Source: LMUY01 sp964242215 (lineage in GTDB: Bacteria; Pseudomonadota; Alphaproteobacteria; Acetobacterales; Acetobacteraceae). From it: DNA of 64,000 bases. The notes under the pieces are model-generated. The model was not told where the DNA came from and ran no database searches. It saw nothing but the letters and a program-made list of their open reading frames with translations. The DNA is taken from the NCBI GenBank assembly GCA_964242215.1, contig CAXTCJ010000003.1, positions 1 to 64,000 of the forward strand, read 5' to 3'. The translations under genes and the position numbers were made by a program. Positions 25,387-34,405 of this stretch are shown in pieces (positions within the stretch are counted from its first letter, which is position 1; every line of letters starts with the position of its first letter).

Positions 25387-26798
25387 CAGCGGCGCTCCCC
25401 GGTGACGTCCGTGACCAGCCGGAAGCTGGTGGCGATGCTGTCCAGTTGGAAATGCGGCTGCAAACGGACAGTGCAAGCAAGTGCTCCCGGACGTCCCGCT
25501 ACTTCGCGCACCTCGACCGCGGCATCACGCAGCGGGAAGCGGGCGCGCATCTCGTCGCTCGCGCCATCGGACCCGAGGCAATAGGCGGACAACCACTGGC
25601 TGAGTTGGCGTTCCACGTCGGTCGGGCCGACTTGGCCGCCGACCCGGTCCCGCATCTGGATCATGAGGTAGTGCGCGAATCGCGACACGCACAGCACGTA
25701 TTGCAGCATGGCGGAGATACGGGCGTTCCACGTCGCTTCTACCCGGTCATACCGCGGCGGCGCGTGCAGCGACGCGTTGGTGTTGAGCAGCAACGCCGTG
25801 CTATACGGCGCCGCCGTTAGCGGCACGAGGCCCAGGTCGGCCAGTTGCTGCTCCTGCACGTTGGACAGGCGAAGCTCGATCGGCGGCTGGGCGGCAATGC
25901 CGTGAGCGTCGGTCCCGAACACATAGGGCGCGACCTCCGTCACAAGGCCGCCGCCAATCCGATCCTGTGGGGCGCCGCGCAAGTCGGCGAACCAGCCGCT
26001 CTGGTCGAAGCGTCGGATGACGGCGATCGCAAACACGTAAGCCGCGTTGCCCCAGAGCAGACCTTCCCCGTCGACGCCGATATCCTCGGCATAACGTAGG
26101 CCATCGATGCGGCGCCGGCTATCCGGTTGATAAGCGCAGCGCAACAGCACGCGGGGCATCACCAACCCGAGGAAGCGTGTATCGATATGTGACCGCAGCG
26201 TTCGCCAGCGGGCAAATGGTAGCCCATCGAAAGCATCGACAACATCCAGGCCCACAAGCTCAGCGAACGACTCCAGCCCGAGTAGCTTGGGCGATGCTGC
26301 GAGCACGATTGGGCAGAACGCCGCCGCGCCGATGGCAGACAGGCTTTGCAGTGCCGTGATGTCGTCGGTCGGGTGTCCGGCCGCCGGTCGATGCATCACG
26401 GCAAAATCCGCGATCACCAGACCGAATGGCTGGCCGCCTGGTGTGCCGATCTCGTCATTGTAGATCAGGCGAAATAGATGGCTTTGATCGAATTCGACGG
26501 CTTGCTCGGCATCGCGGCAGATATCCCCCCAGGTGAGATCCAGGATGCGCAGGCGGACCTGCCGGGTCTGCGCAACGGTTTTCAACAGCACGCTGAGGCC
26601 GCGCCATGACGCCTCCAATTGCTGAAAGGCAGGGGCATGGATGATCGCGTCCACCTGCCGGGAGATCGCGGCGTCGATCGCCGCGATCATCAGTTCCGCC
26701 CGATCCTCCGCAATGTCCCGCAAGCTGGGCTCACCAGGGATGCCCGGCCGCCAAGCCGCCCGCTTGACATCCAGCGCAGCCGCCTCCCGCTCGACCAT
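25386..26798 (-). CDS. tssC2: Second T6SS sheath large-subunit paralogue (TssC2)
   Basis: 470 residues, a diverged TssC/VipB homologue with the same domain plan as its neighbour: DAIIHAPAFQQLEASWRGL, YNDEIGTPGGQPFGLVIADF, CPIVLAASPKLLG, and RVGGQVGPTDVERQLSQWL near the C-terminus. It follows tssC1 by 18 bp, while only one tssB is present. Agrobacterium has the same doublet (TssC40/TssC41), so it is probably functional rather than a dead copy. It could add a variant ring to the sheath or be a structural cap; the sequence does not decide between these. Confidence 0.9.
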   Translation of the reverse strand: MVEREAAALDVKRAAWRPGIPGEPSLRDIAEDRAELMIAAIDAAISRQVDAIIHAPAFQQLEASWRGLSVLLKTVAQTRQVRLRILDLTWGDICRDAEQAVEFDQSHLFRLIYNDEIGTPGGQPFGLVIADFAVMHRPAAGHPTDDITALQSLSAIGAAAFCPIVLAASPKLLGLESFAELVGLDVVDAFDGLPFARWRTLRSHIDTRFLGLVMPRVLLRCAYQPDSRRRIDGLRYAEDIGVDGEGLLWGNAAYVFAIAVIRRFDQSGWFADLRGAPQDRIGGGLVTEVAPYVFGTDAHGIAAQPPIELRLSNVQEQQLADLGLVPLTAAPYSTALLLNTNASLHAPPRYDRVEATWNARISAMLQYVLCVSRFAHYLMIQMRDRVGGQVGPTDVERQLSQWLSAYCLGSDGASDEMRARFPLRDAAVEVREVAGRPGALACTVRLQPHFQLDSIATSFRLVTDVTGERR

Positions 26799-26816
26799 AT
26801 CAGAACCCTGTCGTGA

Positions 26817-28307
26817 TCAGTTTGCCTTTGGAATGCGGGCAACCAACCGCAACGACGTGGTGAGCTCCTCCAGTTGCAACCACGGGCGCAGCCACGCGAC
26901 GGCGTTGTAGGAACCGGGGCGGCCGGCAACCTCCCGCACGGTCACCTTCGCCTCGCGCAACGGATACTTCAGCTTCATAGCGGAGCCGGGATTCTCGTTT
27001 CCGTTGGCATAGTTCTGGATCCATCGGTTCAACCAGGCCTCGCAATCCGACGCCTCCATAAACGAGCCGATCTTGTCCCTACCTATGACCTTGAGGTAGT
27101 GGGCGAAGCGAGAGGTCGCCATCAGATACGGCAGCCGAGCCGAGATCGCGGCATTGTCGGTGGCTTCCGGCCTGTCGTACTTCTTCGGCTTATGCGTGGT
27201 TTGCGCCCCGAAGAACACGGCGTAATCGGTGTTCTTGTAGTGGCACAGCGGCAGGAAGCCGAGCTTGCCCAACTCGTTATCGCGCCGGTCGGTGATCCCC
27301 ACTTCCGTCGGGCATTTCAGGTCGGTATCGCCGTCGTCACTGGAGAAGACGTGCATGGGCAACTCCTCCACCTTGCCGCCATTCTCGGCGCCGCGGATGG
27401 CAGTGCACCAACCATTCTTGGAAAACGCGTCCGTCAGTTTAGCACCCATGACAAACGCGGCGTTCATCCAGCAATACTGGTCGTGTTCCAATTTTTGCAC
27501 GGCGCCGTTCGCGCCGACCGGTGCCTCGTCGTATTCGAATTCGTCGATGGGCCGCGTCTCCTTGCCGTACGGCAGGCGGGCCAGCACGCGCGGCAGGGTG
27601 AGCGTCACGAACCTGGAGTCGTCGCTCTCCCGGAAGGACCGCCAATTGGCATATTCGATCGTGTCGAAGATCTTCTCCAGATCCCGCGGGCGGGACAACT
27701 CGGCGAAGTCCTTGAACCCGAACAGCTTAGGGCTTGCGGAGGAAATCAGCGGACAAAACCCGGCGGCTGCCACGCTCGCTAAACCGCGCAGCAACTCGAT
27801 ATCCTCGTAGTTCTGCGTGAATTCGAAATTGCCGATCAGCGCACCATAGGGCTCGCCGCCCGGCGTGCCGAATTCATTCTCGTAGATCGCCTTGAAGGTG
27901 AGGCTCTGATCAAATTCCGTGGCCTTGGTCAGGTCGCGGCTGATGTCCTTTTTGGACGCGTTCAGCACCCGGATCTTAAGGTTGGAACTGGTCTCGCTGT
28001 TCATCACCAAGTGGCGCAGTCCGCGCCAGCTGCCCTCGAGCGCGACGAAATCTGGATGATGCATGACCGCCGCCAACTGCTTGGACAGCTTGGAGTCGAG
28101 CGCCGCAATGGCCTGGTTGATCGTGACGGTGAGGTTGCGGCTGTACGTGACCGTCCCGGACAGCGCCTCCTCGGTCAGAGTGCGCAGCAGCAACTCCGCC
28201 CGATCCGGTTCGGTCTGCCGAGTGGCGGCAATGGCCTGGTCCAGTAAGGTCGTGCCGCTGCCGTAATCGGCGGCGGCTGCGTTGTCTTGCGCCTGGCGGT
28301 CGCTCAC
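26817..28307 (-). CDS. tssC1: T6SS contractile sheath large subunit TssC (VipB)
   Basis: 496 residues, the canonical sheath large subunit: VMHHPDFVALEGSWRGL, FDQSLTFKAIYENEFGTPGG, PYGALIGNFEF, CPLISSASPKLFGF and YLMATSRFAHYLKVIGRDK. Starts at GTG 28307, overlapping the tssB stop (GTGA), so TssB and TssC are made together as expected of a heterodimer. It polymerises around the Hcp tube and contracts to fire. Confidence 0.97.
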   Translation of the reverse strand: MSDRQAQDNAAAADYGSGTTLLDQAIAATRQTEPDRAELLLRTLTEEALSGTVTYSRNLTVTINQAIAALDSKLSKQLAAVMHHPDFVALEGSWRGLRHLVMNSETSSNLKIRVLNASKKDISRDLTKATEFDQSLTFKAIYENEFGTPGGEPYGALIGNFEFTQNYEDIELLRGLASVAAAGFCPLISSASPKLFGFKDFAELSRPRDLEKIFDTIEYANWRSFRESDDSRFVTLTLPRVLARLPYGKETRPIDEFEYDEAPVGANGAVQKLEHDQYCWMNAAFVMGAKLTDAFSKNGWCTAIRGAENGGKVEELPMHVFSSDDGDTDLKCPTEVGITDRRDNELGKLGFLPLCHYKNTDYAVFFGAQTTHKPKKYDRPEATDNAAISARLPYLMATSRFAHYLKVIGRDKIGSFMEASDCEAWLNRWIQNYANGNENPGSAMKLKYPLREAKVTVREVAGRPGSYNAVAWLRPWLQLEELTTSLRLVARIPKAN

Positions 28308-28834
28308 GCTGCATCTCCCCCGCCGGGCGCGGTACCCGGCTTGCGCTCCGCCAACTCGCTTGCGAGCCGCTTCATGTCCTCATCACTCTGCAGCACGCGC
28401 TCTAACAAATTCTCCAGCTCCTCTGAGCGGTCCGCCTTGGCCAACAGGTCCCGCAGTTGACCGCGCTTTTGCAGCAGGTTGCGGAGCGCTGGAATCTGCT
28501 CTGCAACCCGCGCCGGCTCGAAATCCTCCATGTTGCGGAACGCCAACTCGACGTGGAATTCGCTGCCGTCGCCTCGTAGCGTGTTCTCCACGCGAAAGCG
28601 CAAGCCCGGGGTCATGCGCGCCATCACGTCGTCAAAATTGTCGCGGTCGATCTGGACGAACTTGCGATCTTTCAGCGGGCGCAGCGGCTCCGTCGGCAGG
28701 CCCGAGAAGTCGCCCAGCACGCCGACGACGAACGGCAGCTCTTTCTCGACCTGCGCGCCTTCGGTTTCCACTTCGTACTTGATATGCACCCGCGGGCGCC
28801 GGACACGCTCGAGCTTATCGTGGATACTGGCCAT
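28304..28834 (-). CDS. tssB: T6SS contractile sheath small subunit TssB (VipA)
   Basis: 176 residues with the TssB signature VHIKYEVETEGAQVEKELPF, VVGVLGDFSG and KFVQIDRDNFDDVMARM. The start has a strong GGGAGGA Shine-Dalgarno 7 bases upstream. It pairs with TssC1. The 58-bp gap to tssA is the largest in the first part of the operon after the divergent promoter. The C-terminus (REPGTAPGGG-like tail) is low complexity. Confidence 0.97.
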   Translation of the reverse strand: MASIHDKLERVRRPRVHIKYEVETEGAQVEKELPFVVGVLGDFSGLPTEPLRPLKDRKFVQIDRDNFDDVMARMTPGLRFRVENTLRGDGSEFHVELAFRNMEDFEPARVAEQIPALRNLLQKRGQLRDLLAKADRSEELENLLERVLQSDEDMKRLASELAERKPGTAPGGGDAA

Positions 28835-28892
28835 CTCTTATCCTCCCAACGGTCACACGGCATCGCTTGCGGCGACGGTGCCAGATATTGTC

Positions 28893-29978
28893 TCAAGCAT
28901 CTCCGACTTCCTGCGGCCAAATCCCCGCCGCAGAGAGGTAGGCCCGGCGCACCGAGGCGTCGGGAACAAGTTCCTTCATGAGTTCGCCGAGCGGCATTCG
29001 CGCCCGTCGGATCAAGGTATCTAGCGAGAACCCTATTGGCGAATTCGGTTCGTGCTCTCGGAAGAACGTTGCGATCCGAGATAGTTCCCGAAGAGCGTCC
29101 TCACGGTTGTGCAGAATTACCGGGCCGGCGGCGATTGCTGCCACAGGTGGTTGCGCGACATCCGGACCCGGCATCGGCTCGGGCGCAGAAGCGACGGGCG
29201 GCTCCATGGAAATAGCGCCTTCGCTGAGCCGTTCGCCAAGTCCTGAGATGTCACGCAACGCATCCGCAGCCTCCGTGAGGGTGGTGCGAATGGTGGAGGA
29301 GGGCGGAGAGTCCAATCCGCACAACTCGTCCAGCCGTGCGGTCAACGAGGTGTAGCTTGCTAGGCTCGCGGCGATGGCGCCATACAGCGCCTTGAACGAT
29401 GCGCTATCGGTTTCCCGCGCGGCGGTGCTCACCGTAATCGCGGCTGGACTGGCGGGGCCACGCCGGCGCATCACCATGTAGTCCCACAATGTCGCCGGCC
29501 GTACTGCGCGTGGGGCGGTGATCGGCGCGAGCCGTAAGGGCTGGATCAAGGCCCCATCCGCGCCGATGCCATTGAGCCCAGCAAGCGGCGCGACCTTCGC
29601 CGACATGTCCTCGGAATCGAGCGAATGCAACGCGTCCCAATACCGGTTTACCAAGCCGTCGAGCAACGCAAAGCTACGCTGCAACCCCTCGAAGCCGTAC
29701 AGCCGAAGGGAAGCCTCCGTCAGCCAGACGGCAATTTCTATATCCTTGGTGCGCGTGCGCAGCAGGTCTCGGGCTAGGTCGAAGATGGTGCGCCACTCCG
29801 GCGCAACGGGTCCTCGTTCGGCCTCGATGTCTGCCTGGCGTTCGAACACCCGCGCGCTCGAACGGGCATCCTTTAGGCGGTAATAGAGAGCCGCCCCATC
29901 GTCGTCCTCCCGGAGATTGACGCCCGTTGGACGAGTTGCCGAGATCGGCTCCATCAGTTCAGCCGTGTCGGACTCCAC
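28893..29978 (-). CDS. tssA: T6SS cap/assembly protein TssA (ImpA N-domain)
   Basis: 361 residues from GTG 29978, which has AGGAAGG six bases upstream and places the conserved ELMEPISATRPTGVNLRED about 10 residues in, as usual for ImpA_N proteins. An in-frame ATG at 30077 would add 33 residues without family similarity and has a poor Shine-Dalgarno. The N-domain (to about 165) is followed by a helical middle and a C-terminal LSRIATFFREHEPNSPIGFSLDTLIRRARMPLG in adjoining runs, the conserved TssA end. It co-ordinates tail assembly and is the first gene of the minus-strand arm. Confidence 0.9.
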   Translation of the reverse strand: MESDTAELMEPISATRPTGVNLREDDDGAALYYRLKDARSSARVFERQADIEAERGPVAPEWRTIFDLARDLLRTRTKDIEIAVWLTEASLRLYGFEGLQRSFALLDGLVNRYWDALHSLDSEDMSAKVAPLAGLNGIGADGALIQPLRLAPITAPRAVRPATLWDYMVMRRRGPASPAAITVSTAARETDSASFKALYGAIAASLASYTSLTARLDELCGLDSPPSSTIRTTLTEAADALRDISGLGERLSEGAISMEPPVASAPEPMPGPDVAQPPVAAIAAGPVILHNREDALRELSRIATFFREHEPNSPIGFSLDTLIRRARMPLGELMKELVPDASVRRAYLSAAGIWPQEVGDA

Positions 29979-30195
29979 GAACCGCCTTCCTGCTGGATTC
30001 AACGCATCGCCATACGATTTGCGTCCATAAACTACACTATGCGGAGGTTTTGCGAAGGCGGCTTTCGGGAATATCATTAAAGATCACGGTAACGTAACTC
30101 TACATGACGTTGCATTGTGGTTTCGTATCGTCGTAACGGCCTCGTCTCGCGCACGGAGCAGCGCGTGCCGGGGTGACTGTAGCTCGAATGGTGCA

Positions 30196-30239
30196 GCTGG
30201 TTATCCAGCGGCCTTGTCTTGGTGCAAAATTCGGCACCA
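30196..30239 (+). promoter_or_regulatory. hcp leader with two small hairpins in the divergent tssA/hcp gap
   Basis: The gap between tssA and hcp must hold both divergent promoters, but I see no convincing sigma-70 or sigma-54 element. Just before hcp there are two inverted repeats: gctgg-ttat-ccagc (30196-30209) and tggtgc-8 nt-gcacca (30220-30239), the latter ending 28 bases before the hcp ATG. They could be RNA hairpins in the hcp leader or protein-binding sites. Confidence 0.4.
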
Positions 30240-30267
30240 GAGTGTTTCGTTGAATGAGAGGAAAGCA

Positions 30268-30759
30268 ATGCCGATCTATCTGAAGCTTGAAGGCGGCGAG
30301 CAGCAAATCACCGGCGACGCGACGCAAAGCGCTCACTCGGGCTGGATGGACATCTCGTCCATGCACTGGGCCGTAAACCGCAACGTCAGTACGACAGTCG
30401 GCGCCGCAGCCAACCGCGAGGCGTCTGAACCCAACCTCAGTGAGGTGACGCTGACGAAGATCAGCGATAGCTCCCATGCTGCACTGTATCAGGCCGCGAC
30501 GACGGGTAAGAAGCCGATGACTGCCACGATCGACCTGGTCAACACCGGCGATCCCGGCACCGTCTACTGCTCGTATATCCTCACCAACACGCTGATCTCC
30601 GGCTTCACTGCCGGGACCTCGGGCGACCGCCCGACGGAGACCCTGACGCTAAACTTCACGGCGAAACAGGTCACCTACAACAAGGAAAGTGCTGACGGTA
30701 CCAGCAGTCCTCTGCGCGCCCAGTACGACCAGGCGGCAGCCACAGCTTCCGGCAGTTAG
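30268..30759 (+). CDS. hcp: T6SS tube protein Hcp
   Basis: 163 residues from ATG 30268 with a strong GAGAGGAAA Shine-Dalgarno; the open frame to the left is not needed. Hcp hallmarks: starts with IYLKLEG, SGWMDISSMHWAVNR, SEVTLTKISDSSHAALYQAA, TATIDLVNTG, and ends with a beta strand TLTLNFTAKQVTYN. It forms the secreted hexameric tube and can carry effectors. As the first gene of the plus-strand arm, with a hairpin directly after it, it is probably the most abundant product of the locus. Confidence 0.96.
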   Translation: MPIYLKLEGGEQQITGDATQSAHSGWMDISSMHWAVNRNVSTTVGAAANREASEPNLSEVTLTKISDSSHAALYQAATTGKKPMTATIDLVNTGDPGTVYCSYILTNTLISGFTAGTSGDRPTETLTLNFTAKQVTYNKESADGTSSPLRAQYDQAAATASGS

Positions 30760-30772
30760 TCATCAAACGGGC

Positions 30773-30798
30773 AGACCCGGCAGCAGGAGGCCGGGTCT
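30773..30798 (+). terminator. Stem-loop after hcp (attenuator-like)
   Basis: A perfect 9-bp GC-rich stem, agacccggc paired with gccgggtct, around an 8-nt loop, starts 13 bp after the hcp stop. There is no following T run, so it is more likely a partial terminator or an mRNA-stabilising 3' hairpin, allowing more hcp than vgrG message. Confidence 0.55.
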
Positions 30799-30829
30799 CG
30801 CCTATCGCCGCCTGGCTACGGAATGAGGC

Positions 30830-31585
30830 ATGACAGGCAGCGGACCTGCTGGGCAAGCAAGTGCCGGTGACGGTATTTCTCAAGCGCAAATCGTTGCAGT
30901 TCTGTCGGCGATCGACCGGTCCTTTATGGACGTTGTGCGCGCCCGGTTCGGCGGGGGAATCGAGTCTGTGATGCTGCAAGGCGACGACGTTCGTGGGGTC
31001 CGTTTGCGAGCTGCGCCGGCCGGTGTGTCCACCACGTTGCTGATCGAACTCCGCCTGCTGCAGCGCAGCGAATCGGCGCAAATGCAAGGCCGGAGCGGCT
31101 TCGGCACGCTCTTTCACGGTTTGTCGACCATCATTGGCCATGTCACGATGCCAGTGGGATCAAACGGGCGCGGAATGGAGACCAAGGTGGTGACGGAGGT
31201 GTTCGACGACCAAGACAGCGCGACGCAGATGACTGATGCGACTCTGCCGACCGGAGTGCTGTTCCGTGAACAGCCGCCCTACCTCGCCAGTGCGATCGGC
31301 GGCAAACGCATCGACGTTGTCCGAAGCCAAGTGTGCCAGGCGGACAGCGCCCGGTCGGACCGGCAAGGACAGCGTGGCTGGCAGCCGCAACCCGGACGGA
31401 CCCGCACAAACCGGGGCGGCGGGTTGGGTAGCAATGGCCGTGCGGCCGCGCCCCCCACCAGCCTGCCCTGCCCCATCGCCGCCATACTGCTCCGGCGGCT
31501 CGGTGACGCACTGTTGAAGGACGCGGCTGTCGGATCCGCGTTCGACCGCCTGACACTCGGGTTGGAGAACGGCGATGCCGAGTGA
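30830..31585 (+). CDS. Unknown protein between hcp and vgrG
   Basis: 251 residues from ATG 30830. Residues 15-145 look folded (QIVAVLSAIDRSFMDVVRARF; STTLLIELRLLQRSES). The segment from about 170 to 215 is rich in Gln, Arg and Gly and looks disordered, and the C-terminus (AAILLRRLGDALLKDAAVGSAFDRLTLG in two runs) is helical. I do not recognise a family. The position between hcp and vgrG is where T6SS adaptors or effectors often sit. Residue composition in the second half is odd enough that a compensated frameshift cannot be excluded. Confidence 0.55.
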   Translation: MTGSGPAGQASAGDGISQAQIVAVLSAIDRSFMDVVRARFGGGIESVMLQGDDVRGVRLRAAPAGVSTTLLIELRLLQRSESAQMQGRSGFGTLFHGLSTIIGHVTMPVGSNGRGMETKVVTEVFDDQDSATQMTDATLPTGVLFREQPPYLASAIGGKRIDVVRSQVCQADSARSDRQGQRGWQPQPGRTRTNRGGGLGSNGRAAAPPTSLPCPIAAILLRRLGDALLKDAAVGSAFDRLTLGLENGDAE

Positions 31586-31628
31586 CCGTGGTGGCCGCGA
31601 CGTCCGGGCAGCCGGCGGCCGCTAAGTG

Positions 31629-33569
31629 ATGGATGGCGCACCCGCCTACTCGCAAACAAATCGGCAGCTTGCGATCCAGACGCCACTCGGCGCCGACGTA
31701 CTGCTACTGGAAGGCATGGACGGATCCGAGGCGTTGTCCTCTCTATTCGTTTACACTTTGCTGGTGCGCGTGTTCCAGGACACGGTCGAGCCGGCAGCGC
31801 TGATCAACAAGCGGATCGACTGGCAACTGCGCACCGATGGCGAGACGTGGCGGCCGTTCAATGGCATGGTCGCCTCCTACTCGGGTGGAGAAGCGATGGC
31901 GCGTGGACAACGGTCTTTCCAGCTCACCTGCGTTCCTTGGCTGTGGTTCCTGCAGCATAAGCAGGACAGCCGGGTGTTCCAGAACCTGACGGCGGTACAG
32001 ATCGCGACGCAGATCTTCGACGAGATGGGGTTCAGCGACTACGACACCAGCGGCCTAGCGCTGGAGTACAAGCCGCGGCAATACTGCGTGCAGTACCGGG
32101 AATCCGATTACAACTTCGTGTCACGGTTGTTCGAGGAAGAAGGCATCTTCTACAGCTGGAAACATGAGACAGGCAAACACACCCTGATGCTGGCCGACGG
32201 TGCGCACGCCTACAAAGACGTGTCGGACGGCAGCCTCCCATACAATCCGCCCGGCACCTTCAAGAACAGTGTGACCAGTTGGATGCACCACAACACGTTC
32301 CGCGCCGGCAAGACCACCACGACGGATTACGACTTCCAGAACCCGAACAACTCGCTAGTCGCCACCACTACCGGCTCGTCCCCCGTGCCCTCCGCCGACC
32401 AGTTCGAAATCTTCGACTTCCCGGGCCGCTACGTGCAGCGCGACCATGGCGAGAAGGTCAGCAAGCGCATGATGGCCGGGCACGAGAAGGCGCAGGACAC
32501 GATCTCCACCAGCAGCGCGTGCCGCAACCTCACGCCGAGTGCGCGCTTCCAGTTGGAGGCGCATCCAGTCGCGAGCGAGAACGTCAAATATGTCGTCACC
32601 TCCATCGTCCACCACGCCACGGACGCGAGCTTCGAGAGCGTGGCGAAGGGACCGCCCGGCTACCACAACACCTTCACCTGCATGCCGGCGACGGTGGATT
32701 TCACGCCGGAGCAGCGCACCGAGAAGCCGGTGATTCCAGGCATCCAGTCTGCCGTGGTTACCGGGCCGCAGGGTGAAGAAATCTATACCGACCGTTATGG
32801 CCGGGTGAAGGTGCAGTTCCACTGGGACCGCAAGGGCAGCAACGACGAGAGCAGCTCGTGCTGGGTACGGGTGGCACAGCCTTGGGCCGGCAAAGGCTTC
32901 GGGGCGCAGACCATCCCGCGCGTCGGCATGGAGGTGCTTGTGGGCTTCATGGAGGGTGACCCGGATCACCCGGTGATCGTCGGCTCGCTACCCAACGCGA
33001 ACACCATTCCGTCCATCAAGCTTCCGACCGAGAAGGAGCGCACCTCGTTCCGTAGCAGCAGCAGCCCCGGTGGGGTCGGCTTCAACGAGCTGACGTTCGA
33101 GGACAAGAAGGATTCCGAGGAGCTGTTCCTCCATGCTCAGAAGGACATGTCGGAGTTGATAGGCCATAACAAGATGGTCTCGGTCGGCAACGTGAACCAC
33201 CAATCGGCGGAGACGCTGTTCGTGAGTACGGTGCATGACAGCGTCATCGAGCAGACGCAGGACCACGTCCTGATCAAGCACAAAAGCAGCCAAGTCTACC
33301 TGGACGCCAACCAGGTCCGGATCAATTTCGGCCCGGGCCACGTACTGACGCTGGACGCCAGCGGCATACACCTGCACTCCACTGCTCGCGTGGATGCCTC
33401 GCAAGGCGCCGGCAGCGATGCCACGAACTGGGTGTCGATCTCGGCGCCAGGCGTCGACGTACACGGCCAGGCGGTCCACATCACGGCGGGTGGCAGCGCA
33501 CAGACCAAGATCGAAATGGGAGACGCCGGCATCGCCGAGACTGGAACCGATATCTGGATGAATTCCTGA
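31629..33569 (+). CDS. vgrG: T6SS spike protein VgrG
   Basis: 646 residues from ATG 31629 (a GTG lies one codon earlier). The gp27-like base spans about 10-375 (PLGADVLLLEGMDGSEALS; YRESDYNFVSRLFEEEGIFY), the gp5 OB-fold about 385-465 (TDRYGRVKVQFHWDRKG; VRVAQPWAGKGFGAQTIPR; GDPDHPVIVGSLPN), and a repetitive beta-helix to the C-terminus. No catalytic extension follows, so toxicity is delivered by separate cargo. The stop overlaps the next ATG (TGATG), indicating that the downstream cassette is read with it. Confidence 0.96.
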   Translation: MDGAPAYSQTNRQLAIQTPLGADVLLLEGMDGSEALSSLFVYTLLVRVFQDTVEPAALINKRIDWQLRTDGETWRPFNGMVASYSGGEAMARGQRSFQLTCVPWLWFLQHKQDSRVFQNLTAVQIATQIFDEMGFSDYDTSGLALEYKPRQYCVQYRESDYNFVSRLFEEEGIFYSWKHETGKHTLMLADGAHAYKDVSDGSLPYNPPGTFKNSVTSWMHHNTFRAGKTTTTDYDFQNPNNSLVATTTGSSPVPSADQFEIFDFPGRYVQRDHGEKVSKRMMAGHEKAQDTISTSSACRNLTPSARFQLEAHPVASENVKYVVTSIVHHATDASFESVAKGPPGYHNTFTCMPATVDFTPEQRTEKPVIPGIQSAVVTGPQGEEIYTDRYGRVKVQFHWDRKGSNDESSSCWVRVAQPWAGKGFGAQTIPRVGMEVLVGFMEGDPDHPVIVGSLPNANTIPSIKLPTEKERTSFRSSSSPGGVGFNELTFEDKKDSEELFLHAQKDMSELIGHNKMVSVGNVNHQSAETLFVSTVHDSVIEQTQDHVLIKHKSSQVYLDANQVRINFGPGHVLTLDASGIHLHSTARVDASQGAGSDATNWVSISAPGVDVHGQAVHITAGGSAQTKIEMGDAGIAETGTDIWMNS

Positions 33570-34366
33570 TGCCGTTCGAGGGCGGGGCGATTCCGGCTCC
33601 GATCATGGCGGCAAAGCAGGGCATGATGGACGTGGCGCTGCACGGCGTCAGCGATCAGGCCCGCTCCGTCGTGCGTTACGTATCGGGATCGTTGACGGGC
33701 AAGGGCTCCGGCCTGCTGCAGCCGGTGACGCAATCCGCCCAGACTGCCACGCAGTCCGCCCTCACCCAGGCCAACCAGGTTGGGCAGGGTATGTCGCTTG
33801 GCAAAGGGGAATTCTGGGGCGCCGGGCAGGCCGCCGGCAGTTCCGGCGACAGTTGGTCGGGCGCCTTGGCCCAGGCTGCATCGGGTTCTGCCGGGGGTAG
33901 CAACGCCAGCAGCTTGGTCGGGGCGATGGCGGGATCGGCGGCCGGCTTGTCGTCCGGGCAAGGCTCGGGCCAACAGACGGGCGGCCAGCCAGCCGGCGGT
34001 GGCGCGGTTGCACTCGCAGCCTCGGGCCTGGGCGGCAGCATGCCCGGCGGTCTCGGCGGCAGCGCCACCTCCGCGATGGGGATGGCGTCGCCCGCGTCCG
34101 ACGCGGCCGGCGCGCTTTGGGGGCTTGCTCCCGGAACCAGCGCCACCCCGCCGCAATTCAATGCGTTGCCACAGATCCCCTCCATGCCGCGGCTGCAGGG
34201 CGTGTTGTACCGCTTGGGCGCGTTGACGGGTGCAGGCGCATCCCCCGCGATAAACGCCCTCTCTGGTGCCGCGTCTGGCGACGACAGCGGCAGCGGCATG
34301 CAGGACGCCCCGGCCAACCAATTCGGCGGTAGCGGCCCGGCCGCCGACTACAAGGGCGATAGTTGA
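33569..34366 (+). CDS. Gly/Ala/Ser-rich protein coupled to vgrG
   Basis: 265 residues, starting within the vgrG stop codon. The first 35 residues look ordered (MPFEGGAIPAPIMAAKQGMM, DVALHGVSDQARSVVRYV); the remainder is strongly enriched in Gly, Ala, Ser and Gln with almost no charged residues, ending in an acidic tail. No signal peptide or transmembrane helix is evident. No family recognised. Coupling to vgrG suggests a spike-associated partner, linker or chaperone for the effector module. Confidence 0.6.
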   Translation: MPFEGGAIPAPIMAAKQGMMDVALHGVSDQARSVVRYVSGSLTGKGSGLLQPVTQSAQTATQSALTQANQVGQGMSLGKGEFWGAGQAAGSSGDSWSGALAQAASGSAGGSNASSLVGAMAGSAAGLSSGQGSGQQTGGQPAGGGAVALAASGLGGSMPGGLGGSATSAMGMASPASDAAGALWGLAPGTSATPPQFNALPQIPSMPRLQGVLYRLGALTGAGASPAINALSGAASGDDSGSGMQDAPANQFGGSGPAADYKGDS

Positions 34367-34405
34367 TGCGCGGCACACCAAAGCGTCACGGGGGCGATTA
34401 GCGCC

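Noticed and set aside
30220..30240. Possible sigma-54 promoter near hcp
   Set aside because: The GG and GC elements are 11 rather than 10 bases apart and point towards tssA; the same bases are better explained as an inverted repeat.
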